From the NCBI GenBank assembly GCA_903907305.1, contig CAIVNT010000460.1, forward strand, positions 1-7,951: 7,951 nucleotides of DNA, in the 5' to 3' direction. Positions within the stretch are counted from its first letter, which is position 1, and each line of letters begins with the position of its first letter. The DNA is from an uncultured Ignavibacteriota bacterium. GTDB taxonomy: Bacteria > Bacteroidota > Ignavibacteria > UBA10030 > UBA8401. Positions 1 through 6,464 of the stretch are shown in pieces. The notes under the pieces were generated by a model. It did not search any database. It was not told the DNA's origin and saw nothing but the letters and a program-made list of their open reading frames with translations. Position numbers and translations under genes: made by a program.

Positions 1-226
1 AGGAAAGACATACACCATATGTCCTGTGGGCAATCTGAGGATACTGATTGACGCTGATCTCAAATCCTCCGATCATTTCACTTTTCCCGCCGATGGAAAT
101 ACCGATCTTGCCTCCCATGCTGACAAATGTCATCGGCTGTGCTGATAACACTGCAGAGGACATTATTACGAGAAGCATTATTGAAATAACAGAACGATGT
201 ACCTCTCTGAAAAACTTTTCTCGCAA
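1..226 (-). CDS. N-terminal part of an exported protein of unknown function (truncated by window edge)
   Basis: This is an open frame of 75 codons running off the left edge. Residues 1-28 look like a Sec signal peptide: a charged start (REKFFREVHR), a hydrophobic core (SVISIMLLVIMSSAVL) and a cleavage-like site around LSA/QP. The visible mature part (about 47 residues) is rich in Gly, Ile and Ser and includes MGGKIGISIGGKSEMIGG. That could be the first strands of an outer-membrane or beta-rich protein, but I recognise no family. The start is uncertain. The frame has a TGA upstream, and the first usable codon is TTG at 224-226 with only a weak GGGA before it; ATG at 176-178 would shorten the signal peptide to about 12 residues. 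It lies downstream of the FN3/WD40 lipoprotein gene on the same strand, 209 bp away. Reading frame and export are fairly secure; function is not known. Confidence 0.6.
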   Translation of the reverse strand, partial: MREKFFREVHRSVISIMLLVIMSSAVLSAQPMTFVSMGGKIGISIGGKSEMIGGFEISVNQYPQIAHRTYGVCLS

Positions 227-280
227 CGTCCCAAAAAGATAGGCCCCAATGTTGACATGATTTTTTGATTTTCATTTTTT

Positions 281-302
281 GCGCCTAAGCGTCTTTGCGA
301 GA
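281..302 (-). repeat. Intergenic repeat, CGCAAAGACGC type, copy 1
   Basis: On the minus strand this reads CGCAAAGACGCTTAGGCGC, a short periodic run of (A)GACGC/(A)GGCGC units. It resembles a degenerate CGCAAAGACGCAAAG-like repeat that I recall from intergenic regions of many environmental bacterial genomes. A related copy lies at 1950-1978 and a CACAGAG-type relative at 2231-2254, all in the same orientation. Function is unknown. The family assignment rests on memory and visual similarity. Confidence 0.5.
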
Positions 303-435
303 GATGAATTTCCATTCGCGCAAGAACAACGGCAGAGATAGAAGGACAGAAACAAGAACAAGATATTTTATCATGACTATCTCGTATTTGGACTTTACCA
401 AAACCACTGAATATTTCTTATGAATGTTCCTCTCC

Positions 436-1734
436 TCAGCTCACAATATGCCATTGTGCTGACTGCAACAATGACCATATTTTGATCGTCCTGTCCCAGC
501 TCCCGGAAGCGAACGTCTTCCCGTCCGGGAAACAGACAAGTCCGGTAATGATATTGGAATGTGCCGAGATGGACTGAATAATATTTCCGGAAGGGACCTC
601 AAATATCCTGATCAGATTCCCGTAACCCATAAATTGCTTCTGTTCATCCGGAGAGAATGCGTTTGAGTAGGAATATCCTTCAGACGAATACTGCATTCCC
701 CAATCGCTCATACGATACGTCAGCAAGACCGGGGGTGTTGTGGTAGAATTTACCGTCAAAAACGAACCGGATGGACTGTAGCACGGTGAGATAAAATGTT
801 CAAATGCAGTATTCCGAATATTATTGGTTGTAAAATCCCATTCCTTCATCACCAGATATGAACAGGCCGTCATCCTGTCCGCAGAAGGACTTGCGTCGAG
901 CGTCCAGGTGCCGTATTTCGCCGAGTCAAGATTCCGGATGAATTTTCCGGACGGATACTGGTAGAGTCTCAGTCTTCCGTGATCATCTGCTGTGATCAGT
1001 TTGCTGTTGTCATAATTCAATACAAGATCCTGCACTCTGTCCGAATCCGAATCGATATACTTCACGACACTTCCATCGGTCAAATTCCGGATGCTGATAC
1101 TCGTATCACCGCCGATCACCGCAAATTTTGAATCGTTCGTGAATGTGATCGCAGGGGGTGCATATTTGTTCCCGGAAATCCTGAAGTTGGACCATGTATC
1201 GGTATTCCACACAGTCAACGATGTATCGCCTTTACAGGCTGAGATAAGTTGTTTTCCGTCTGGAGTGATGAGGAGTTTTCCTACCTCGTAATTCATGTTG
1301 ATTACTTTGAGCTGCACCGAAGTACTGCCGTATTCCACAGTCACCGCTTTGGAGGGTTGGCTGACAAGATTATCCCTGACAGCTCGTACTCGATAGGAGT
1401 ATTTCGTCTTACGATTGATCTCCGTATCCACGTATTGAGATGCCCCTCCGCTCGCTGCATCGATCTGACGGAATGCCGCCGTAGAATCAGCTCGTTCGAT
1501 CTTAAAGGTAATATTGTTATTGCCGTAGTTGTTCGTCCACGAAAGAATAAGAGAGTGATCCGAAAGAGATGTGATCAAAAGATAGTATGGCGGAGAGGGC
1601 GGATACTCCTGATCGGAACCGACAGGTTGTTCAGGACAACCGCCGCCGAAGAATAATGCTCCAACGATCAATACAACCGCACGGATGAGAGAGAGAAAAT
1701 GTTTATGATAAAAATGGGTAATTGATTGCAGCAC
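436..1734 (-). CDS. Putative lipoprotein with FN3 domain and seven-bladed WD40-like propeller
   Basis: This encodes a 432-residue exported protein. Residues 1-33 carry a basic/aromatic start, a hydrophobic segment (about 17-29) and then GGGC at 30-33, a plausible but imperfect lipobox because Leu is missing at -3; it is followed by a Pro/Ser-rich linker. Residues 47-135 fit a fibronectin type III domain (LILSW, then YSYRVRAV and a final VTVEYG strand). Residues 140-422 show seven segments of about 40 residues of the form 'SPDGK..hhs...D..h.hW', i.e. a seven-bladed propeller. Only the last, GKTFASGSWDRTIKIWSL (406-422), is a canonical WD40 repeat; the others are degenerate. A surface-exposed protein-binding or scaffold role is inferred; there are no catalytic motifs. 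The start is GTG (1732-1734) with no good Shine-Dalgarno, but an in-frame TGA upstream leaves no better conventional start. The nearest clear terminator lies upstream, between this gene and the M28 gene, so it is probably its own transcription unit. Confidence 0.85.
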   Translation of the reverse strand: MLQSITHFYHKHFLSLIRAVVLIVGALFFGGGCPEQPVGSDQEYPPSPPYYLLITSLSDHSLILSWTNNYGNNNITFKIERADSTAAFRQIDAASGGASQYVDTEINRKTKYSYRVRAVRDNLVSQPSKAVTVEYGSTSVQLKVINMNYEVGKLLITPDGKQLISACKGDTSLTVWNTDTWSNFRISGNKYAPPAITFTNDSKFAVIGGDTSISIRNLTDGSVVKYIDSDSDRVQDLVLNYDNSKLITADDHGRLRLYQYPSGKFIRNLDSAKYGTWTLDASPSADRMTACSYLVMKEWDFTTNNIRNTAFEHFISPCYSPSGSFLTVNSTTTPPVLLTYRMSDWGMQYSSEGYSYSNAFSPDEQKQFMGYGNLIRIFEVPSGNIIQSISAHSNIITGLVCFPDGKTFASGSWDRTIKIWSLLQSAQWHIVS

Positions 1735-1949
1735 AGCAGAAATTCTTTCAGGATGGTAATGATTCTTCAGCGATAATTCCTGAAATCAATATCTGTATAC
1801 AATTCTCGAAAATCAATCTCCGTTCATGGGCAAATTTTTCAAAACCGGATAAATTGTTCCACAAAGTTGCTCTTTTAGGCCACCTCAAATCCAATCCCGT
1901 ATTTTGATTATTCAAAAAAAATGTGTCATCTTTGTTATTACTAATTTTA

Positions 1950-1978
1950 TTAGCGCTCTTAGCGTCCTTCGCGGATAA
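1950..1978 (-). repeat. Intergenic repeat, CGCAAAGACGC type, copy 2
   Basis: The minus strand contains GCGAAGGACGCTAAGAGCGC, clearly related to copy 1 at 281-302 (both have CGC-(A/G)AAG(G)ACGCT-(T/A)AG-GCGC) with two extra bases. It has the same orientation relative to the genes and lies in a non-coding position. Function is unknown. Confidence 0.5.
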
Positions 1979-2024
1979 AGCTTTGCAGTTTAACTATGCA
2001 TCGACAGCCGGATCGGATCGACTT

Positions 2025-2075
2025 ACCATGGTTCGACTCGCTTTGAGTAAATAAGCACGGCTCGCTCACCATGAC
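2025..2075. repeat. Degenerate palindromic intergenic element (CATGGT / CGAGTCGAACCATGG type)
   Basis: On the minus strand, a GTCATGGTGAGCGAGCC arm (about 2059-2074) is followed about 17 bases later by a CGAGTCGAACCATGGT arm (2025-2040). The outer CATGGT hexamers are complementary, and the inner GAGCGAG/CGAGTCG parts only partly pair. It resembles a worn copy of the dispersed GAGC..GTCGAACCATG palindromes that I recall from several bacterial phyla. No gene lies within it. Confidence 0.4.
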
Positions 2076-2196
2076 TATCGAGTAAACTGTTCGGATATAC
2101 ATTTAGTGACTATTGGTGTCATTCCTTCCTAAGCGTGAATTCCACCACGAAGTGGTCCTTTCGAGAATTGGAGACCTTCGGTGCAGGCGTGGAAGT

Positions 2197-2224
2197 AAAA
2201 AAAAAGGGCGGTCAACGACCGCCC
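2197..2224 (-). terminator. Rho-independent terminator after the M28 peptidase gene
   Basis: On the minus strand, GGGCGGTC, a GTT loop and GACCGCCC form a perfect 8-bp GC-rich stem (2206-2224), followed directly by nine T residues (plus-strand A run 2197-2205). It lies 36 bases beyond the TAA of the M28 gene (2260-2262). It should end the transcript that includes that gene and probably the upstream T9SS gene. Confidence 0.92.
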
Positions 2225-2230
2225 GTACAA

Positions 2231-2254
2231 ACATCCTCTGTGCACTCTGTGGCA
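2231..2254 (-). repeat. Intergenic repeat, CACAGAGNNCACAGAG type
   Basis: The minus strand reads GCCACAGAGTGCACAGAGG, i.e. CACAGAG twice with a two-base gap. It sits only a few bases after the stop codon of the M28 gene and before its terminator. It has the same short-period, purine-rich look and orientation as the CGCAAAGACGC copies at 281-302 and 1950-1978, and may be a divergent member of the same class. Function is unknown. Confidence 0.5.
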
Positions 2255-2259
2255 AACTT

Positions 2260-3879
2260 TTAATCCATCATATCCCGATTGAACTGTTTATCCACCAGCG
2301 GCCGCTTCGGCAGATTGGATAATCTCCATCCCAATCCATACACGGTCTTCGTCACCTTCATTAATTTTTCAAAATCGATCTTCGAGACCTCATCCGACAC
2401 GCGGTGATAATCTTCGTGGATGCCGTCAAAAAAGAAGACGATCGGCACACCGGACTTTGCATAATTATAATGATCACTCCGGTAGAACAATCTGTTCGGA
2501 TCGGACGGATCGTCGAATTTGAAATTGAGTTTCATATTATAGAGCGAAGCGTTATTCATCTCGTTTAATTTCCCGAGTTCGGTGCTCATCATATTGGAAC
2601 CAATGGAGAACACTTCATTTGCCGTGCTGTAATCCTCATTCTTCGACACTTCACCGGTATCCGGTTTACTTCTGCCGATCATATCCATATTCAGCTGCGC
2701 AATGATATTGGCCAGCGGAACAGTAGGATGCTCAACAAAATACCGTGAACCCCAAAGTCCTTTTTCCTCTCCCATATGCCAGACGAACAACAGTGACCGT
2801 TTCGGTTTCGGTCCTTTGGAAAATGCTTCCGCCATGGACATAAGCCCCACCGTTCCGCTTCCGTCATCATCCGCGCCATTGTTGATGGAATCGCCATTCA
2901 CCGGTTCATTCCGAATACCGATATGGTCATAGTGTGCGCCGAATGCGACATACTCATCCTTTAATTTTTTGTCGGTCCCTTCAAGGATTGCAACGATGTT
3001 CTGTGTGGAAAGTGTCTCCACTGAAACGGTGACCGTAATTGAAACTTGTTTGGCGGGGGAAAGGATGAATGCTGCAGCCGAATCTGCGGATTCACGTTTG
3101 CTCATGGACTGAACACCACTCTTTTCACCGGCAAAGATCGCATCGATAAGTTTTGCAGATGCGGTAATCAACGGAACAGCAGGTTTTTCATCCGCTTTTT
3201 TGAATGCCGGTACAGAAAGTGACCCACGCTCTACAGCATTGGTCTTCGTCCGTTCCCATTGGTTCATAGCTTGAACTGACGGGATGGAAATAATACCGAG
3301 TGCGCCGTGATTTTTCGCGTAATTGGATGGTGAGTCATAATCCACTCCGATCTTTCCGCCGAAATCCACCGGGGTGATCCCTTTCGGAAGACCGCCAAGT
3401 ACCACCATGATCTTCCCTGCGACATCCATTCCCTTATACGAATCGATATTTTTTGCTTTGTGGACGTATCCATTCATCACATACACCATCGGCGCTGAAA
3501 CCGATGCACCAATACCGGAGGTGATAAAATCAGATCCGAACATGAATTTTTGTCCGCCGACTTCGACGGAAGTCTGTGCAGGTTTCACTTTCGTCCTGTT
3601 GAGTATGATCTTTTGAAAATAGGACCCCTGATCCCCGGCAGGCGTGTATCCCCAGCGCGAAAGATGTGTGGCAATGAATTTTGCAGCGATGTTCAAACCG
3701 CGGGACGGCGTGTCGCGTCCTTCCAATTCATCGGAAGCGATGAACGAAAGATAATCGTGCAGCTGTTCCTGAGTGATATACTCAACATTTCCTGCATCAG
3801 CAGATTTCTTTACCGGCTTCTGTGCAACCATAACAGTGATGGCGGCAAACACCATCACAACAATCTTTCGATGGATCAT
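2260..3879 (-). CDS. Secreted M28-family zinc metallopeptidase with PA-like insert
   Basis: This is a 539-residue exported peptidase, probably an aminopeptidase acting on peptides outside the cytoplasm. Residues 1-20 are a signal peptide (MIHRK, then VVMVFAAITVMVA). A conserved N-terminal element (SDELEGRDTPSRG, 49-61) is typical of PA-containing M28 proteins; a PA-like domain covers about 115-250. The catalytic domain (about 290-520) keeps the full di-zinc set: H316 and D318 in AHYDH, the bridging Asp in GADDDGSG (337/338), E371-E372 in GEEKG, D399 in NMDMIGR, and H470 in YRSDH. Nothing essential is missing, so it should be active. The start ATG (3877-3879) has a good AAGGAG five bases upstream. 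The gene lies 63 bp behind the T9SS propeller gene with no terminator between them and ends in a strong terminator. It lacks a T9SS tail, so the product is likely periplasmic or released by another route. Specificity cannot be read from the sequence. Confidence 0.95.
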   Translation of the reverse strand: MIHRKIVVMVFAAITVMVAQKPVKKSADAGNVEYITQEQLHDYLSFIASDELEGRDTPSRGLNIAAKFIATHLSRWGYTPAGDQGSYFQKIILNRTKVKPAQTSVEVGGQKFMFGSDFITSGIGASVSAPMVYVMNGYVHKAKNIDSYKGMDVAGKIMVVLGGLPKGITPVDFGGKIGVDYDSPSNYAKNHGALGIISIPSVQAMNQWERTKTNAVERGSLSVPAFKKADEKPAVPLITASAKLIDAIFAGEKSGVQSMSKRESADSAAAFILSPAKQVSITVTVSVETLSTQNIVAILEGTDKKLKDEYVAFGAHYDHIGIRNEPVNGDSINNGADDDGSGTVGLMSMAEAFSKGPKPKRSLLFVWHMGEEKGLWGSRYFVEHPTVPLANIIAQLNMDMIGRSKPDTGEVSKNEDYSTANEVFSIGSNMMSTELGKLNEMNNASLYNMKLNFKFDDPSDPNRLFYRSDHYNYAKSGVPIVFFFDGIHEDYHRVSDEVSKIDFEKLMKVTKTVYGLGWRLSNLPKRPLVDKQFNRDMMD

Positions 3880-3884
3880 TATAG

Positions 3885-3890
3885 CTCCTT
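3885..3890 (-). promoter_or_regulatory. Ribosome binding site of the M28 peptidase gene
   Basis: AAGGAG stands five bases before the ATG at 3877-3879 and fixes that start. Together with GGAGGA at 6331-6336 it shows that this organism uses Shine-Dalgarno pairing. Confidence 0.8.
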
Positions 3891-3942
3891 GATTTTTAAA
3901 TGACTCGTCAATGTAGAGTAAAAATCATTCCTTTCCAAACGG

Positions 3943-6327
3943 TTAACGGAGGAGCAGTAATTTCTTGACATCTGTAAACGCACCTGCTGTGAGCGCATAG
4001 AAATACATCCCGCTGGCAAGTTGCGATCCGTCAAACCTTATGGTATGTCTCCCCGCCTCCATCGGTCCCTTCACCAGTGTTGCCGTCTCTCTTCCGATCG
4101 CATCGTAAACTTTCAACAAAACGGTACTGTTCAATGGTAATTGGTAATTGATCATGGTCACCGGATTGAACGGATTCGGATAGTTTTGTCCAAGCGAATA
4201 CTCAATCGGTAACTGCGTTTCAGACTGTACATCCGAAAGTGTCCCTTGCAGTTTCACCCACATCGTTTTTTCGAATATTTTCCCTCCGCCATTATTTTTT
4301 GACGTGATGACGATCTTCGGGGTATACGTGATGTTCAGATTCGTCCTGAACACTTTCGGCGGAAAGAACGTCACAGTGATCGCCTGTGAATCATTCGGCG
4401 CAAGTGCAAACAAGCGCGGAGCGACCAACAATGCGGAATCGGGTTTGATCGTCCCCGCATTTGATGAACCGTAGATCAATGCAATGGAGATCGAATCGAT
4501 CATTTTACCCCGGTTGGCGATATATAAGATGGTATCTTTTTTCGGCACATTCACATCGATCACTCCGAAGTTGTGTATATCGGTATTGAAGAGTATCACG
4601 GATGTAGCGGGACGAATAATCACAGACTTCTTACTTCTTACCGTATCGCTCTTCACCCCGTTGCCGACGATGAGTATAACGGAATACGTATCGGGAATCG
4701 TATAGTTGAACTCAGCTGTTTTCGTCGAGGCATCCACCAATCCGTCCCCATTCAGATCCCATTTCCACGAAACCGCAGGATGCGCAGGATCGGTATTCGA
4801 ACTCTCATAGAATTGAGTGATTGCAGGTGCAGTCTCATCATGACCTCCGATCTGGAGCGAACCACGGAAATATCCCGCAGGACGGACTTCCGTGATCGTC
4901 ATGAATTGATTCGGTGGAAGATTGGTCTTGACGATAATTTGTCCCGAAGGAAATTCAACCACAAGAGAATCGATCACTCCGGCATCGCCGAGACCGAAAT
5001 GTGATTCAAGATTCTGTCCGCAGTACCCGGATTGACCCGCAACTTGGTGGACCTGCCAAAATGTTTTTCCATTGATCGTTGCTTTCACTTTCACTTTTGC
5101 ACCGATCGCGGAATAGTTGGAGATCGTCCCCACCGCCTTTATTGCGAGCCATTTGTTGCTGTTCCCTTCATTTCGGTACAGCGCATTGTTCTGCGCTGCT
5201 CCGAAACAATTTCCTGTTGCAATATCAAGATCACCGTCCCGGTCATAATCCCCGAACGCAACGCCGTAGGACCAGCCGAGATCCGTTGCAACAACACCGG
5301 TATCCACTTTTACAAAAGAACCGTCGCCGCTGTTCAGAAACAGAAAATTATTCACCGCCGAAGTTCCGGCGAATGCATTGGTCACCATTAGATCAAGGTC
5401 GCCGTCATTATCCAGATCGCCGAAAGCGCTGCCAACGGAATATCCGCCGCTGTTCACAACGGGACCGGTTGTCACCTTCGTGAAGGTCCTATTGCCGTTG
5501 TTCAAGTAGAGGGATTCATTTTGGTTCGCATTGTTCACCACCAAGACATCAAAATCGCCGTCGTTGTCAATATCCGCAACACTACTGCCGAATGAATTCC
5601 CGCCGTCCGAAACGATCGCACCGGAGGTCTCTGCTGTAAATGTTCCGTTTCCGTTATTCCAGTAGAGTCCCTCATTTGCTCCTGCTTCGTTCGCTACGAA
5701 CAGGTCCAGATCACCGTCGTTATCAAAATCACACCAATCCACACTTCGAGTCGCTGCCTGATCCGTTACGAGAGTGCCGGCGGCCGCTTTCGTGAACGTT
5801 CCATCACCGTTATTGTGATACAAAAAGTTTGCGAGATTTCCGGCACTGTTCGCGAGATACAGATCGACAAATCCATCATTATCATAATCCCCCCAGCTCG
5901 CTGTCTCGGAATAGGTCTTATCCCTTCCAATCTCCGGTAGTGTTACTTTCTCAAAGAGACCGCCACGCTGACGATGAAGACTGTTCAACTGACCATACCA
6001 CGTTGCGGTGAAGACATCGATATAACCGTCATTATCATAATCCGCCCACGTACTACCGTCATAACTTCCCTTATCATTCACCACCGATGCATCCGTGATC
6101 TTTGTGAATGTACCATTCCCGTTATTCTTGTAAAGAAAGTTATTCGCCATTCCAGCCGGTCCGTTCGAAATGAAAAGGTCGAGATCGCCGTCATTGTCAT
6201 AGTCGATCCAGTTGACGCTGCGCGAATCTCCCCCGTCGTTCGACTGAGAACCCGTTGTTATTTTTGTAAAGTATTGCGCATTCAGTATTGCAGTAAAAGA
6301 AAATATCCAGTAGATGAATCGTTTCAC
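3943..6327 (-). CDS. Secreted VCBS/FG-GAP propeller protein with ASPIC/UnbV, PKD-like and T9SS type A sorting domains
   Basis: This encodes a 794-residue modular surface or secreted protein. Residues 1-17 are a signal peptide ending LNAQ. Residues about 19-390 hold seven VCBS/FG-GAP repeats of about 52 residues, each with a calcium-loop motif DxDNDGDxD starting near residues 42, 97, 148, 200, 252, 304 and 360, consistent with a seven-bladed propeller. An ASPIC/UnbV domain follows (about 390-480, with IGAKVKV, SHFGLG and VEFPSG). A PKD-like domain covers about 495-573 (VSWKWDLNGDGLVD). Residues about 577-697 form an Ig-like, HYDIN/ASPM-type domain (FGVIDV, then ITVTFFPP). Residues 709-794 are a type A T9SS sorting domain: YSLGQNYPNPFNP, VYDAIGRE, AGRHTIRFDG, SGMYFYAL and KKLLLLR. 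The tail should direct export through the type IX system and be cleaved. A role in adhesion or substrate binding is inferred. Start is GTG (6325-6327) with GGAGGA four to five bases upstream. The M28 gene follows 63 bp downstream. Confidence 0.95.
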   Translation of the reverse strand: MKRFIYWIFSFTAILNAQYFTKITTGSQSNDGGDSRSVNWIDYDNDGDLDLFISNGPAGMANNFLYKNNGNGTFTKITDASVVNDKGSYDGSTWADYDNDGYIDVFTATWYGQLNSLHRQRGGLFEKVTLPEIGRDKTYSETASWGDYDNDGFVDLYLANSAGNLANFLYHNNGDGTFTKAAAGTLVTDQAATRSVDWCDFDNDGDLDLFVANEAGANEGLYWNNGNGTFTAETSGAIVSDGGNSFGSSVADIDNDGDFDVLVVNNANQNESLYLNNGNRTFTKVTTGPVVNSGGYSVGSAFGDLDNDGDLDLMVTNAFAGTSAVNNFLFLNSGDGSFVKVDTGVVATDLGWSYGVAFGDYDRDGDLDIATGNCFGAAQNNALYRNEGNSNKWLAIKAVGTISNYSAIGAKVKVKATINGKTFWQVHQVAGQSGYCGQNLESHFGLGDAGVIDSLVVEFPSGQIIVKTNLPPNQFMTITEVRPAGYFRGSLQIGGHDETAPAITQFYESSNTDPAHPAVSWKWDLNGDGLVDASTKTAEFNYTIPDTYSVILIVGNGVKSDTVRSKKSVIIRPATSVILFNTDIHNFGVIDVNVPKKDTILYIANRGKMIDSISIALIYGSSNAGTIKPDSALLVAPRLFALAPNDSQAITVTFFPPKVFRTNLNITYTPKIVITSKNNGGGKIFEKTMWVKLQGTLSDVQSETQLPIEYSLGQNYPNPFNPVTMINYQLPLNSTVLLKVYDAIGRETATLVKGPMEAGRHTIRFDGSQLASGMYFYALTAGAFTDVKKLLLLR
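5158..6273 (-). repeat. Seven in-gene tandem repeats of about 156 bp (VCBS blades)
   Basis: These coding repeats give the seven propeller blades of the T9SS protein. The most conserved DNA part encodes the calcium loop and recurs on the plus strand as variants of ATC(G/A)CCGTC(A/G)TT(A/G)TC. Spacing between loops is 51-56 codons. Copies differ at many synonymous sites, so the repeats look old rather than freshly duplicated. Confidence 0.8.
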
Positions 6328-6330
6328 TAA

Positions 6331-6336
6331 TCCTCC
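6331..6336 (-). promoter_or_regulatory. Ribosome binding site that decides the GTG start of the T9SS protein
   Basis: GGAGGA lies just before GTG AAA CGA. The codons after it give a sound signal peptide, so the GTG at 6325-6327 is preferred over any internal ATG. Confidence 0.75.
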
Positions 6337-6351
6337 ATATGATTTGAGGAT

Positions 6352-6380
6352 ATAATAAAGGAATCAGAAGGAACGATGAA
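6352..6380 (-). promoter_or_regulatory. Possible promoter of the T9SS protein / M28 transcript
   Basis: On the minus strand TTCATC (6375-6380) and TATTAT (6352-6357) are separated by 17 bases; the -10 matches TATAAT at five of six positions, the -35 only at three of six. It would give a leader of roughly 18 bases before the GTG start, just enough for the GGAGGA. The region is AT-rich, so this may be chance. Confidence 0.3.
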
Positions 6381-6412
6381 GTTGTTTGCTGTAAAGCGGT
6401 AGAAACGAGGGA

Positions 6413-6425
6413 TGAACTGAGTTCA
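6413..6425. promoter_or_regulatory. Perfect 13-bp palindrome, possible operator
   Basis: TGAACT-G-AGTTCA is a perfect inverted repeat with six-base arms. It sits about 33 bp upstream of the candidate -35 of the T9SS gene and between two direct repeats AACGAGGGAYGAA. A dimeric regulator could bind it, but it might equally be a remnant of the repeat family next door. Confidence 0.25.
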
Positions 6426-6464
6426 ACGAGGGACGAATTTTTTTAATACATCTGCGAAAACATT

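Larger units (their letters stand above)
1735..2196. other. Gene-free, repeat-bearing intergenic stretch
   Basis: I see no convincing coding frame on either strand in these 462 bases. The part next to the lipoprotein gene (1735-1930) is AT-rich and presumably holds its promoter and 5' UTR, but I could not find a -35/-10 pair with acceptable spacing. The rest contains a CGCGAAGGACGC-type repeat (1950-1978), a degenerate palindromic CATGGT/CGAG element (2025-2075) and a small ACCAC-GAA-GTGGT hairpin (2144-2156). The terminator of the M28 gene follows at 2197-2224. Short open frames here lack coding character. Confidence 0.6.

Noticed and set aside
78..275. 65-codon minus-strand ORF starting MKIKKSCQHW
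   Set aside because: It overlaps in another frame the ORF with a good signal peptide (1-226), is rich in Cys, His and Arg, and shows no domain. It is taken as a shadow.
1249..1656. 135-codon plus-strand ORF antisense to the lipoprotein gene
   Set aside because: It lies wholly opposite recognisable FN3/WD40 coding sequence and has an Arg/Ile/Val-rich, domain-free composition.
2144..2182. Small hairpins ACCAC-GAA-GTGGT (2144-2156) and ACC-TTC-GGT (2174-2182) beyond the M28 terminator
   Set aside because: The stems are only 5 and 3 bp, have no T-tract and appear as single copies in the window; too weak to call a feature.
3880..3942. Terminator or separate promoter between the T9SS gene and the M28 gene
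   Set aside because: No GC-rich hairpin with a T-tract is present. A TTGACG hexamer exists but is too close to the M28 start to have a -10 at normal spacing.
4573..5483. Plus-strand ORFs of 119-143 codons antisense to the T9SS gene
   Set aside because: They are opposite well-conserved ASPIC/UnbV and VCBS coding sequence, are Arg/Ser/Ile-rich without motifs, and arise from codon bias on the other strand.
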